64,000 nucleotides of DNA from NCBI GenBank assembly GCA_029224185.1, contig CM055200.1, positions 5,606,741 through 5,670,740 of the forward strand. Reading direction: 5' to 3'. Shown here one piece after another: positions 49,301-61,160 of the stretch. The translations under genes were made by a program, and so were the position numbers. Under the pieces are notes generated by a model. That model was given only the letters and a program-made list of their open reading frames with translations, made no database searches and was not told the DNA's origin. Each line of letters begins with the position of its first letter. Within the stretch, counting starts at the first letter, position 1. The DNA comes from Karalla daura (Eukaryota; Chordata; Actinopteri; Chaetodontiformes; Leiognathidae).

Positions 49301-52300
49301 CCCAGTGGATTTTAATTTGTAATAATTTGTGAGATTTACATGTGTTGCTATATCACCCGATTCTCACAGTGTTTGCAGTGTTTTTCCTCTCTTAAATCTA
49401 TTTTCAAGCATAGATGTTGACAAAAAAAAACCTCAATCTTACATCAAACTTGAAGTCTGCATTGGGCAACAACTGGAATAATGTGTGGCCACAGCAGGGA
49501 TTTCAAGCTGAGAAAGTAATGGCCCAGTCGCCACCAACATTTAATTCCACATGGACAAAAGTAATTGGATAAGAATGAACAGCAGCAGAGATGCAGGAGA
49601 AAAAGACAAGGGGGACACATCTGCCAGAGAGACATTAATGCAGAGAAAACAATTATCAGAATAGCCATGTCTGAAGGACTCAGACACGCGTACATAGACA
49701 TCCTTGAGAAACTCTTTCATTTATTGCCCAATACATAGCATACTTTCATCTGCAGACTGCTGTCATCTCTCCATTACCTCTTTTACCACGTATACTAATA
49801 TTTTTTCTCTGGGTGCCCAGTAACAGGTAGTTTATCTGGTCCAATACTGGACAATACAAAGCATAGAGCCAAAACCTTCAATTCCATATCAGTACTGTTT
49901 CCACGCCTGGGCCTGACAGCTCTGCTGGCTGACTGGCATTTAGATAAAATGACTCAGTCAGCAAGAACCCAAAGAGAGCGCAAACCAGAGAAAGCATCCC
50001 AACTCAGTGAAGAGGCATCGTAATTATCATGATGTGAAGCAGGAAAGTATAGTTGTTGGTTGCTAATGGCAGAAACAGGGGGTTTTCTGTCAGAGTGACA
50101 GGAGAGAGACGTGAGTCCCTCTCCAAGTGTGACAAACAGAGGGTTTAGTGCCATTTAACATATCCCTGCCTGTCCTCGTCTCACTCTCAGAAACACTTCA
50201 TCAGGTGGTGCAGCATTAGCAGCGTTGGTTAAGTTTTAGAATTGTCTTGAATATTCATTATACAAAGCAGCACACTGGTAAAGAGAGAACATGCTGTTCC
50301 CAAGTAGGTTTGGTGCTCACGTCACAAGTGTGGGTGACTATGTGCGTGTGTGTGTTTTTCATTACATGGAGTGAAAAGGGCTGAGCCGCGGTAATAAATG
50401 ACACCGGGCATGTCCATGAATCACTTGCTGTGCTTCTCCGGCTCATATCACCTGCTATCAATCAGGCCCCGCTCTTCCTTAAGCGTCCTGGGAGCGGCCA
50501 GGGTCGGAGAAACAGATTGGAGCTAGTTTCAGCCACCTCACCTTTCCCTGGCAACCCTCAACCTGTCTAACATCCACTGACCGGATGGTACTCGACAGAG
50601 CAGTGACTCAAAGCTGTCAGGGTGGAGGGCTTTGTGCCCTGTATGTCTGGGTTCATATAAAGGTTCTTTAAATGTCTCCTCTTCCCTCAATCACTGTATG
50701 ACTGTATACTTTTGAATTCTTATTCCTAAATTGAATACTGCCATTCTCTGCCTCTTTCTACATCTAATCCACTGTCTTTTGGAGAAAATAAAAGGCAATC
50801 TCCAGATATTAATTGTACATAAAATATGATCCATTACAATTCACTAATTGCTTGAGATGCTTTCTTGCTTTTGAGTGGTCTGATTGCTATGTTTGGGATG
50901 ACTGAAACCAATTAACTATTGTAGTTCAAAATAAGATTAATTAAAATCAGATAATCTGGGAGTGAATCTACTTACTTCTGGACCGAACAAGTAAAACTGT
51001 AAATAATATGGATTGTATTTCTGATTCTAAATTTACTTAAAATAAAAGGAATTGAACATTTTATTTTTCTTCATGCTTTAAAATGCACTGCATGTAGCTT
51101 AGCAAATGACTTTGCTTAAAAGCCCTTTTCAGAGACCAAAATTTAAAAAGTTCTAATATAGCTTCAATAATATATTGATTCTATATAGTCTCTTCTGCTA
51201 TTTACAGCATAAAATCAGCATCAGGCAGTCTAAATCTCTGGAAATGTGCTAGAAGTTATTTTATAGATCCTTTCATTCTTTCACGCTTTCAATCAATCCC
51301 TCACACAACAATTCCAACTAAAGCAACATATGAGATGAATTCATGCTAATGTGACATCATAGCATGTTGTCATGGTAACTTCTCAGGGTGTGCAGCGGGA
51401 GTGTCGCACAAAACAACACACCCAGACTCAATTCACGCAATGTTTGAGGCGGGGATGAAAAACAGTCCCTTAATGGTTGATGCTGTTATCCTGCAGAATC
51501 CCTACAACTAATATCATGGCCAAACAACACCATATGGATTGTATTCTATTGATCGTTTGTTGGAAAGTGATCAGAAAGACAGAAAGACCAAATATACACT
51601 CATAGCTGTGGTGTAGGAATTAGATAAATGTCAAACCACAGTCTTATTAGAATGGAAACATTTTTCCTTCTCCCTTTTCATGTTAACTGCCACTGTTATC
51701 TGATAACTCTGGTGACAGATCTGCTGTTCTATCCCCTCATAATACCAGACAGTTACTTGTGAGAAATGCATTTACAGCACTACTGGCATTTGCAGAATAA
51801 TGTGCCGTGAAATTGTCCTACCAACTTAAGACATTTCTCATCTCAGGATACACGCTATCTCACCAGTAATATGCCGTATCAAAATGTATCTTATGAGCTG
51901 TTGCTGCATGATGATAACACCAAATAGGGAGACTTGAACAACAGGAGGCACACAATGCAACACCCTTGCATAAACATTTGGCTGTCCAAAGCAGACAGAC
52001 ACCACCACACAACTATCCCGAGCAATCAATTTGAATCACACTGAAAGATGTTATGAACCTAAAATGATATTTTAATCTCAGTCTTTGTCTCCTTCTGGGA
52101 AGGCCTTGTGTGTCTGTGAACACCATGACGACGGTGATAAAACAGGATTGTCTTCTCCAGCCTGTGCACACGCAGACACACAGTTTTAGATCTATGCACA
52201 GCTTGATCCATCAGTCCAGTGGAGTGTGCTCCTGCATCAGCCCAGCTGAGGCTGAGTGTTATTTTTGGGCCGAGGCTCATCTCTGTTCACAGGCAAGAAA

Positions 52301-52354
52301 CATACCAAGGCAAGCAATCCTAGTGGTGGGTGTGCACACAGAAAAAATACACAT

Positions 52355-52426
<72 letters not shown>

Positions 52427-55400
52427 ACACACACACAAAGAAAGTCATCACATCAGGCACATGAACTGAAGTGGAAAAGTTAATTTGGATGGTGCTGATG
52501 TTCCCTCTACTACCTATCTGTGACATTAATTAAAATAATAAATTAATAGCATTCCATAAAAACATAACTGTAACAAGGGGATGTTTTGCATCAAACAAAG
52601 CAGCAAGACTTCTACTTTCTCAACAGCTCTGTTTCTGTGGATGGTGTACATTTGTGCATCCTTGGATTTTGGATCCAAGATGACAGTCACATTCACAGAG
52701 CAGGAAAGTTACCAGTGAAAGTGAACCTCATGCATTCCCCTTGTTCCATTTAGCAATGCCTCTTGTCCTTTAAAGGTTTTATCAGTATTCTGGAGATAGA
52801 GCATCACATTATGCAGCGCCAACTACCCTGGCATTATCTCCACTTCTGACAGATCGGCCTGCCATTGTGCCCGCAACAGTGCAGTGTGCATTAACATTAA
52901 ACAGCTTGGCTGGCTGTCTGCCTGTCTCCGCGTCCTCCAGGAATACAAGGAGACTCAGCAGCCATGAAGGCAACTTGGTAAGCACCTGTCACGGCCAATG
53001 GCACGCCACACAAGGCCCTGTGAAATGTACCACCTGAACACCCCTGCTTGGGCTAATAGCAGCACTTCAAAGAAATGAAGGAAGGTATGAAATCCAATAA
53101 CAGTGAGGTACTCACATAATTTGATGCCAGATCCGGGTGTAGATAGTCAATACCTGAAATGACATCGATCAGTGATGAAAAAGAAGCGAGCAATGGATGA
53201 TTTACAAAGGATTGATCAACATCAAGCACCTTGATATTTTAAAGACAGAGTTTTATATTTTTTGATGCAGCAATGTCAATTGATCACTTGTATCTGACAA
53301 ATTATCCGACAAACGGCAGGGAATATAACCTGGCCAGTTCACACAGCATTCACTGTGATTGTTACATCTATTTGCAATTCAGAGTCTCCAACAGACTTAA
53401 ATACGTGTTTTTGGATTGTACCTGGAGAAAACCCACACAGGCAGAGAGAGATCATACCAAAAGGTACTCCAACCAGGGGTCAAACCTGGGACCTTACTGT
53501 GAAACAGTGGTTACCTCTACGCTACCCTCTGATATATTACAAACTGTAAATGCAAACATGTGTCATGATCTATGCGTGTCCATGCGACTTATCTATTTGT
53601 CATTTAAATAGATGAGAAGAAACATAGTGTCAGATGTTAACTAATGGGCAAGAAGCAACACTCACCATCATCCATGATGGCAATGGTGACACCTTTGCCT
53701 GTGTAGCCCAGCTGCCACGCCTCAGCCACATTAAGATCCAGCCCAGGGGTCCCGTCAGCCTGACCTGTGTTTATCTAATCATTCAGATAGTACAGAAAGC
53801 ATCCGTGACTCATGGCACCCAGGTGAGCCGCAATTAGAAAATCAGTCCACGCGCAGGGTGTGTGTGTGTGTGTGTACACGTGCATGTAGAAAGGGGAAAG
53901 AGGGGAGCGAGACCGTTTGAGGGTGGGAGAGTGAAGGTGAGAAGAAGGGGAAGTAAATGTCAGCGATATGGCAGATTCATCTGAAGCGGCAGATGAATGA
54001 CGGCACGGCTGGCGCGCCATTAAAAGTCACGGTTGCCAGTTAGGGTAAACAAGATGGGAGGAAACCAGGCGGCGTGAATGTTGTGATGAGATGGCACGGG
54101 CAGTATCGGCCAAGGCTAATTAAGGAATGAATAACAACGTTGATTCAGGAAGTAGTGGCAAATATGCCCGGCCTCTGAGTAATTAAGGTGGAAGAATGTG
54201 GGTCGGTCCGAAAGGTCAGGCAGCGCGCAGGCAGCTGCCTGGCTGATTACTCACCAGATACCACTGCTTGGTGAACAGAGGGTCGCTCATGTTGACTTCG
54301 ATATCGTTGATGTTCCTGTAGCCTCGCTTCTGACGACTGAAGCCGTCCTGCTCGAGGACATTCTTCACCTGTGGGCAAGACGCAAAAACATCCAGGCCAC
54401 CGTCTTCAACGATCCCGAACAGACAACATAAAGAGCAAAGTGAAATCCAGGGACAGAACGGAAAACTGAAACTAAAGTACAGGATTTTCTGAGGTGGGTG
54501 GAAGCCACTGCTCTGTGCCCAGGAAATCAGCAAACCCAGCTGCGCTCTACTGTACCATGAAGACGGAACATCGTGCCAATCAAAGGGCCTATTCTTCTGC
54601 TTCTAATCAGAGGGGCTGCAGCTGGAGCCAAGCCTTCCAGACTCACCTGCCACACAAGAGACAGGCTGGCATTTTTTTTTCTCCTTTTCGTCTTGGTAGA
54701 TTTTTCACTAAAAAAAGGGCAATTTCACTCAGAAATTCACTTTTCTTGAATAGTCAAAGCCAATCAGGCAGAGGAACAGCTGTGTTTTCGATTATAAACG
54801 CTTACTGGGGGCTGCCACAATAACGTTTATCAAGCAGATAACACAGGGCAGAGCACATAAATGACAGGGATAAATGTCTTGGATGAAATTACGGTGGTTG
54901 ATTAGCTGCTGGATGTCATCAAAATGATTGTGTGACTTTGACAGTGATGCTGTATTTTCATTTCTGCTGCGTTTAGAAATCGAGACAGAGCAAACGGTAT
55001 TTCTTCGCCTTATTTTGTCTCTGCCACGAGTTGCAAGGACAGTGAAGAGGTTTGCTCGGAGGTTTCCTGATACATGTGGAAAACTGAAGGCGTATGAAGA
55101 AGGTGAAATGCTTTTGTTTTCCTGCGACGAATTCTTCTCACCATTGATGTGTCAAGGATGCTGGTTTCATTTTAAAAGGTCTTTAAATCATTCACTCTGT
55201 GGCTCAGTCTGGGTCTTTGTATAATAACAACCAGTACTGCAAATACGTGTATTGACCTCATTGATCTTAATTGTTTTTTCTGAGCTTAAAGGGCTGCTGT
55301 TAATTTAAAGCTAAATGTATTTTTGTCGCTTTGACAGCTGTATTTTAGAACGACTGAATGTTCCTCTTGCTCTTACCCATAGCATAATCACTTCCGTGTG

Positions 55401-55539
55401 AGTGAGAGAAATGGGCTTTGTCTGCTGTGTTTACTGACTTTGATAAGAGAGCGGAGCAGCACTTAAGATGGCCTTTTAAAATGGCCAGAGCCTATTCACC
55501 CAGATCTTTCCTTTATGGCATACTCTAAGCAATCAGGAG

Positions 55540-55570
<31 letters not shown>

Positions 55571-58500
55571 TACACTTTAAATCAACATACCAGTTGAGTC
55601 AAGCCAGTTTTGAAAAAAATATATCTCTCTATAGGCATATTTATCTTGTTTGGGGGGACTTGTCAACCGACTATTTTACAGATGCTTGTTTATTAAATTG
55701 CATTTCTCCTTTTTTTTTTTCTTACATTACATTTCACTCACAGAGGGAAATGCACAGCTCTGCATTTTCCCTCTCCATCCATCAGCAATTTTACCCCATC
55801 ACATGGCAGGAGAGCTGGTATTTCCCTTGCAACAGCGTGTCACACTGCCCACTCACAGCATCAAACAGTGCCTAGGCACCACCATCACTCTCCTCCCTTG
55901 CCCGCTGCCTGCTCACAACGCTTCAGCTCGCTTCAAATCAAAGGGCAGCACTGCCTCTCTCCTCTCCTCCTTCCTCGTTCCCATTTTCCTCCCGGCTTTC
56001 CCAGCCATGTGTCTTTCAGGGTCAATGGATGCTGCTCATTCACAAGGACATACTCAATTTTCTATTCCCTCTTTTGTTTACTTCACAACCTGTTTGCCTT
56101 GAAATGATCTTGAATTTTATTTACATCACCTAATCCAAAGAAAAAAAGAGTGGGAGGGAGGAATCACGAATGGATGGCGTGATAGGGCAATGGTGTGGAT
56201 GAATGACTGTCTGGTTTGAAATCAATGTGAGACATGATATGTGAGAGGACAGAAGAGGACAAACGCATAGAGAAGGATGCAGACAAGTACGAGGAACAGA
56301 GAGGGGGTGAGTCAGAAGTGGGTCAACATGCTCCACTGATAGAGTCCAACAAAGGACACGACTCCTGGGATACTAAGAAATCCATCAAATACACTCGACA
56401 GTACATTTGAGCATCGCCACTCAATTAGACTGGTTTTAAGCATGTTAAATGAGTGTGTAACGACTCCTTTCAAATGAAGAGGAACGCATTCTGATAGACT
56501 TGTCTGGAAGTGCAAACACTTTTCTATATTCTCTATATTCTTCTATATTCCTTCAGTGAAGGGCTCAAATCCGTCCAGCGTATTCCTTCTTAAGACAGGA
56601 GGGAGACACTTCAGAATGATAAACAGGCGACATCGACATCAAACGAGCTGACCTCATCCAATCCAGTCAACACACAGAAATCAATAACTGCGGTGCTGCA
56701 TACGAGCATGTCAAGCATCCGATTAAAACCCGGCATCTGGAACGTGGACCTGGCCATGTCTCGCTCCCATTAGCTGCATTAGCTCGGTGGAGCGGCGCGC
56801 ATTTATTTTCATTAGCACCTCTCACAACTGCAATTAGAGAGGTGAGTCGATTGTCTGCAGCAGGACCTCCACTTTCACCGCCTCCGACAGTGGACAGAGG
56901 ACAGCAGACAGAGCTCAGAGTGCGACCAAACTGCTTTGTTTAGCTGTGCGCTCCAGACAGAGCTCCAGACTTTGGTCATTTGAATTGGAGGCCAATTTCT
57001 CAATCGATCTGCAGGTTCTGGAGCTCCTTTTTTCATAAAGTTTTGGGCTGTAGGCCAGACACAAAAAAAAAATTTCAAATGTGTCACTTTGAGCTCTGGG
57101 ATATTGCAATAAACATTTGTTTTAATATTTTCTGACCTTGTGGAAGAAATGATTTATGATTCATCTAGAAAATAATAAGTGCATTGCTTATTAATGAAAG
57201 TAGCCCATCAGTGCAGCCTATTATGAAGATAAAGTTACATCCGCTGGGCAAACATTCATTAAAAATGTTAACAACTCATAATCCCTCATTGCTCCGTCCG
57301 CATCCAAAAATATGTATTAGCAAATAAATTAGCACTGCTTATAACTTGAACGTCAATAGACATGAAATATAAATCTAATCTGATGTTGGTCAAACACATT
57401 AGCACATAATAATATAACATGTGCTCTGATAAAGACAACAAATTATAATTTACATGCAATTCACTGCCTTTTTCACAAGTCACGTTACAACGTTTACACA
57501 TATAACACATTTTAAGCAATATTCAGAAGAACAAAATTCAAAAATGATCCCCAAACATCCAGTCAGAAAAAGAAAGATAAATAAAGTGATTCGGACCAGG
57601 AATACTGACATGGCTTTTGAAAGAAAGTCAGAAAGAACCATAACTCCTAGGCCGTGCAGCAGTTAATGGAATAAATGCAGCATGTCTGCAGTGCAGTTAT
57701 ATGGGTACCTGACCAAGCCTGCTTTAAGCCTATTTATCTCAACAACCAGAGAAATTCAGCTTATGTAACTCCCACTTATCAACTGCAGCCAATTATAATG
57801 TCATAATTATGAGGCTTGCCGATAACTGCGGCACAATACTAGTCAATGTTTGACAGATGCTCATAATGAATAAAAAAATCACAAGGTACTGACTGACTGG
57901 GGATCAGTACCAGTACTGATATTTGTTCCTTGAAGAACATTACTTTTGCTATTGTTGCCACAGGCCGATTAAATAATGCATGTTCTTTTTTTCAGTAATT
58001 GACTAGTTTACTGAATCTTGAATAGCACACCATATTGCCACTGACAGGCACAGGGATCACCCGACAGCATATAGGGAGCTCGATTCAAATCCTGGTTGAT
58101 CCTAGGATCAGACTTTGTATGTTCTCTCTGTGTTTGCATGTATTTTTCTCTGGTTAATTGATGAATGGAAAATTATTGACTAATATTTATGTAGACGAGA
58201 TCTGTTTCCTATACCATTGTTTTTGCTGTGCAATAAACACTTCCATCTTTTCAGACTGGGTGCATCTGGCTCTCTCTTTGTAATTTCAAAGCCATGATTT
58301 TGCAGTCGATTCTAGCTTTATACATGCCTCTAAACATGCCTCTGTTGAGCAACGTGAAAAGGAAGCCATGCCTTTCATAGAGCACAACGTGTGTTGTTTT
58401 CCTCTGTGTGCGTCTATGCATGGATGCTTACCCTGTGGTCCTTTTGGAGCCTTTGTCGGCTGTGGGCACTGCGTTTGCTCTGCCTCTTTGAAGTGTCCTG

Positions 58501-60466
58501 AGGATAAAAGTGAAAGAGCCCCTCTCCAAAGGGAACCTGGGTAAAAAAAAAAAAAAAAAAAAAGAAGGAAGAGAGAAAAATGGATCAGGAGCAGAGGCAC
58601 ACGCAGACAGAAGGACAAACACAGAGGCAGCAAGCGGAACATGTGTGCATGGCAAACACAATAGATGATAAATGGAGGAGAAGGACAACAGGTCATCCTC
58701 CAGGTGGGAACAAGGGCACTGATTACCTGCCTTCCACCTTGGATCTATTTTAGGACACTGTAGAACAGTGTTGGAATCAACCATAATAAATCACAAGGAC
58801 AGGGAAATGAGATGCATCATCCAGAGCTTTCCCTCCGGCACCATGTTCAGATTAAAGACCCCTTATGCTTTAGTAACAGCCAGGGTGCAGGTCAATCCTC
58901 AAAATAAATGCTTTCAGATGCGCCTGTCAGATCTAATGTGGAAATGAAAGTCTCCTGGAAGGATTATTATCTTCCACTGCTCTTTAATGCTACCCTTGCT
59001 TCCCAGAACAAATGAATGAAGGCTTATGTATGTGATGCAAAAAACAGAAAAGGCAGATACAATCGCTGCACATCCACTCAGTGCTCTTCTAGTGACTGAG
59101 ATCCATTTGAATATTGGCCGATCACAGATCTCTCTCCCTCCTTCATCTCACACATTTGTATGTGTTTCCCCTCTGTGCCGTGGTGCAGTTAATTAAGCAA
59201 CAATATGAGATAATTCAAATGGCACAGACATTGTTTAATGGTGCACATCCCATTAAGACAAATATAGCGGCCGATTACATAACCTGGGAGGCAGAGAGGC
59301 TGGAGACGGGTTGGGGGGGTGTCTAGTGCCTACAAGGAAAAAAACTAACAATGGGTTGAAAAAAAACAGCCCATTATAGCTGGTTTTGTTGTGAATGTTA
59401 AAAAGGGAAGAAAATCCTCATTCGGAGCTGTGTGGACACCCCTCTGTTCATTGCTATGCCTCACTAACTAAGGCTCCAGCCAGTTTCACCCACACATTTA
59501 TTTTGACATGTGACAAGGCACACACTCAGTCAGGGAATTATTTCTGTATTTCTTATGTCTAGCATAAAGGCCTCCTTTTTCCATCTCTTGACATGTTGTG
59601 ATGAGCTCTACATTTGTCCAGATAATTAGGAAGACATGTTGTCTGAGGTGAGTAAAAAGGAAGGCAAATGCACAACAGAATGTGTACGATCCGTGGGGGG
59701 TTTCTCACAGTAAATACCCAAAATAAACAACAACCTTTTCCTTTATTGAGATTTTATTTCTAAATATACAAAGATGAAACAATCATAAGCTTTAGGGCGA
59801 TTCCTGTTGCAAAAGAGGACACGGCTGATACCATATTTTTTTCATTCCTTTATATATAAAATAAATAAATAAAAATTTGAACCTTAAGGTGATTCTTGTT
59901 GTGATACCAATTGGATCTATCTAGAGATATTTTGAATCTGGCCATGGGCAGCCTTCCATCCACAGAGACTTTAGGGGCACTGGGCAACCTATACCTAGCC
60001 TGCGTTTTAGTGGGAATGACGTCATCAAATTAAGCAAAAGTGTGATGAAGTCAAACCAAAAGAAAACATGTCTCTCACTATCTCCTCTCACGCATTGACT
60101 CTTTTGCTATACACAAAATCGTTCTGGCTTAATATAAAGGACACAAAAGCTGCCGGACGGTTTTGTATCAAAATATTTTGACTTGTAACAATAAATCAGA
60201 TATTTAAGTTTTGGTTTCACGGGGGGTAAAGGGGAGAAAAGAAATGCAGAAATGCGTGACAAAAGCCATCCGAGCATCCCTACCTTTCGGGCACTCTGGA
60301 ACCCATGTTGTGTTGCAAGTTGGTGCGCCTCGTCCTGCGCGTCCTCATGCAACTGGACCAGGAGATGGTCCGTGGAGACTGCCTCTGCAGCCGGCCACGG
60401 CAGCAGCAGTGCGGCCAGCAGCGCTATAAATCCCACGGCTGTCCCATGTCGGCCAGATCCACGCAT
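37343..60466 (-). CDS. pcsk2: Prohormone convertase 2 (neuroendocrine proprotein convertase, subtilisin/kexin type 2)
   Basis: Twelve exons on the minus strand (high to low): 60466-60284, 58536-58432, 54368-54255, 53774-53666, 53153-53116, 48833-48757, 47768-47680, 47103-46928, 45441-45226, 42852-42752, 41411-41184, 37832-37343; all junctions are in phase, giving 641 aa (human 638). It has a signal peptide (about 1-28), and a prodomain with internal basic sites (KR at 78-79, 82-83) and the autocleavage site RQKR111|GYR. Catalytic residues are Asp169 ([13 protein letters not shown]), His210 (SHGTRCAGE) and Ser386 ([13 protein letters not shown]). The oxyanion-hole residue is Asp312 ([15 protein letters not shown]), the PC2 hallmark in place of Asn. 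The P domain carries RRGDL (519-523) and glycosylation sites N377, N516 and N526; a C-terminal amphipathic helix ([19 protein letters not shown]) follows. PC2 cleaves proinsulin, proglucagon and POMC at dibasic sites in secretory granules, after maturation with 7B2. Confidence 0.98.
37833..41183 (-). other. pcsk2: pcsk2 intron 11
   Basis: A 3.35-kb intron before the last coding exon (acceptor CTCTCCAG at 37833, donor GTGAGT at 41178-41183). It contains short CA/TG runs (39738-39760, 40101-40118). A mixed-composition block at about 39560-39730 (TAATTAC, GATAATGAG) looks less decayed than its surroundings but carries no recognised motif set. No coding similarity. Confidence 0.8.
44040..44258. 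repeat. Duplicated module around TGCCCCTTGTGGCCAAAC
   Basis: Two copies of a segment of about 50 bp (GCACAAAT..TTTCAACCA..GTRCTGCCCCTTGTGGCCAAACRWACAATCC) lie about 145 bp apart in direct orientation, the second with a few substitutions. It could be a fragment of a satellite-like or tandem dispersed repeat. The reverse strand CCACAAGGGGCAGCA resembles a CTCF core lacking one G. Confidence 0.7.
44608..44790. repeat. Dispersed repeat relic (TTTATTTATAAAGCCCAACAT family)
   Basis: TTTATTTATAAAGCCCAACAT, then TTTGCCTTGAGTGGTTTTACAGTGTGCACAGCA, and downstream GGATAAAGGATAAACTGC. This order recalls a very common fish repeat (TTTATATAGCCCAATATCACAAAT...CAGAGGGCTTTACAATCTG...). It is degenerate; the family name is not assigned. 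Confidence 0.5.
45442..46927 (-). other. pcsk2: pcsk2 intron 8, with an enhancer-like block
   Basis: A 1.5-kb intron. The block at about 46440-46620 is repeat-free, balanced in composition and dense in homeodomain-type sites (GATTAGTC, AAATTACAG, GATTAATC, AGTAATTGAC). That is the look of a conserved non-coding element. Conservation cannot be tested from one sequence. Confidence 0.35.
48834..53115 (-). other. pcsk2: pcsk2 intron 5 (largest intron)
   Basis: A 4.3-kb intron between the short exon 5 (38 nt) and exon 6. It contains a long CA repeat (52355-52437) and otherwise AT-rich unique-looking sequence. No coding or RNA gene was recognised. Confidence 0.8.
52355..52437. repeat. (CA)n microsatellite in pcsk2 intron 5
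   Basis: A CA run of about 83 bp with one AT interruption at 52421-52422. It is a simple repeat responsible for several artefactual open frames. Confidence 0.97.
53370..53530 (-). mobile_element. SINE relic, minus orientation, in pcsk2 intron 4
   Basis: GTGTTTTTGGATTGTACCTG, GAGAAAACCCACACAGGCAG and CAAACCTGGGACCTTACTGTGAAACAGTGGTTACC are the reverse complement of the SINE body, B-box region and head. Since the host gene is on the minus strand, it is in sense orientation with pcsk2. Confidence 0.7.
55541..55566. repeat. (CA)n microsatellite in pcsk2 intron 2
   Basis: A short CA run of about 26 bp. It is a simple repeat. Confidence 0.93.
58050..58180 (+). mobile_element. Possible SINE fragment
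   Basis: AGCTCGATTCAAATCCTGGTTG resembles the tRNA B-box region of the local SINE family. TTTGTATGTTCTCTCTGTG and TTTGCATGTATTTTTCTC follow in the expected order. It is strongly diverged. Confidence 0.45.
58537..58563 (-). promoter_or_regulatory. pcsk2: T21 polypyrimidine tract and acceptor of pcsk2 exon 2
   Basis: On the gene strand a run of 21 T (plus-strand A at 58543-58563) is followed by ACCCAG and the exon. The acceptor is therefore a homopolymer tract that is likely to vary in length. Confidence 0.9.
58564..60283 (-). other. pcsk2: pcsk2 intron 1 (remainder)
   Basis: The 1.7-kb first intron. An enhancer-like stretch at about 59180-59290 (AGTTAATTAAGCAACAATAT, CATTGTTTAATGG, CCCATTAAGAC) combines homeodomain and SOX-like ACAAT cores. 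The rest is AT-rich with no repeats recognised. Confidence 0.6.
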
Positions 60467-60900
60467 CGTGTCTGGCTTGTGTCAATCCGCCTGCCTGCCT
60501 GCCTGCCTGGCTGTCGGAGTAAAAGAAAAATCAGTGTGCGGGATGCTCCTCGCTAGAGATGGGAGGAGGAGTAGCCGAAGGAGGAGGAGGAGGAGGAGGA
60601 GGAGGAAGAGGAGGATGCAAAGAGGCTCGGATCAAAGCTTTTGCGGACGCATCTCCTCGTCGTTTGCAGCTGAGACCGGCGGACGGCTGCCCTGCTATGT
60701 GTTGTATAGAGCCAAACCTGCATCCTCAGCGTTCTACCCCCACCCCCCTCATCATCATCATCTTCCTCCCTCCTCCTCTCATCCGTAATTCATTTACCTT
60801 ACTTGCTCGGGTACTTTGTGTGTGTGACGTTGGACCAATGGGCTCCGGCGGGTCCCCCCACCACCACCATCACCACCTTCCCCCCACCCGCCACCTCGGA
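60467..60900 (-). promoter_or_regulatory. pcsk2: pcsk2 leader and CpG-rich promoter region
   Basis: Upstream of the ATG on the minus strand lie a (TGCC)n run (60490-60509), a (GGA)n run (60578-60615; CCT repeats on the gene strand), and CG-containing DNA (60640-60690, 60840-60860). On the plus strand, TGACGTTGGACCAATGG (60826-60842) carries a CRE half-site (TGACG) next to a CCAAT box. Mammalian PCSK2 has a GC-rich, TATA-less promoter (established), which fits. The transcription start is not determined. Confidence 0.45.
60578..60615. repeat. (GGA)n trinucleotide repeat upstream of pcsk2
   Basis: A run of GGA units with a few GAA interruptions, about 110 bp upstream of the pcsk2 start codon, probably within or near the leader. 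Confidence 0.9.
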
Positions 60901-61014
60901 TGAGGTCGGACACTTCTCAGCAATTCCTGCCGTCGTCCTCTGTCTTAATGGGAATCTCATTGATTATCTAGTGCATGGGTGGTTTCCCAATAAGGCGCTT
61001 TCTGAAGAGGCTCC

Positions 61015-61160
61015 ATGCATCCATCTCTCCACCCAGTTTCTTGCCAACAGTGTTGCAGGGATCTGCTGGTGCCATACCAGCACACATAAGGTGAAGGCAG
61101 GGGTTACTCTCTGGACAGGTCGCCAGAGCACACGCTCACATTCACTCTGTGTAGGGGGAA
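61015..61160 (-). mobile_element. SINE relic (3' half), minus orientation
   Basis: Minus-orientation tail and body motifs are visible: CATCCATCTCTCCACCCAG, CTCTGGACAGGTCGCCAGAG and CACACGCTCACATTCACTC. Diverged and truncated. Confidence 0.6.

Larger units (their letters stand above)
54369..58431 (-). other. pcsk2: pcsk2 intron 2
   Basis: A 4.1-kb intron. It contains a CA run (55541-55566), enhancer-like blocks (about 56640-56850 and 57120-57420) rich in ATTAG/TAAT cores, and a probable SINE fragment (about 58050-58180). No coding similarity. Confidence 0.75.

Noticed and set aside
60252..60903. Plus-strand open frames over pcsk2 exon 1 and promoter
   Set aside because: Antisense to the coding exon and through GGA/CCT and TGCC repeats; no family resemblance.
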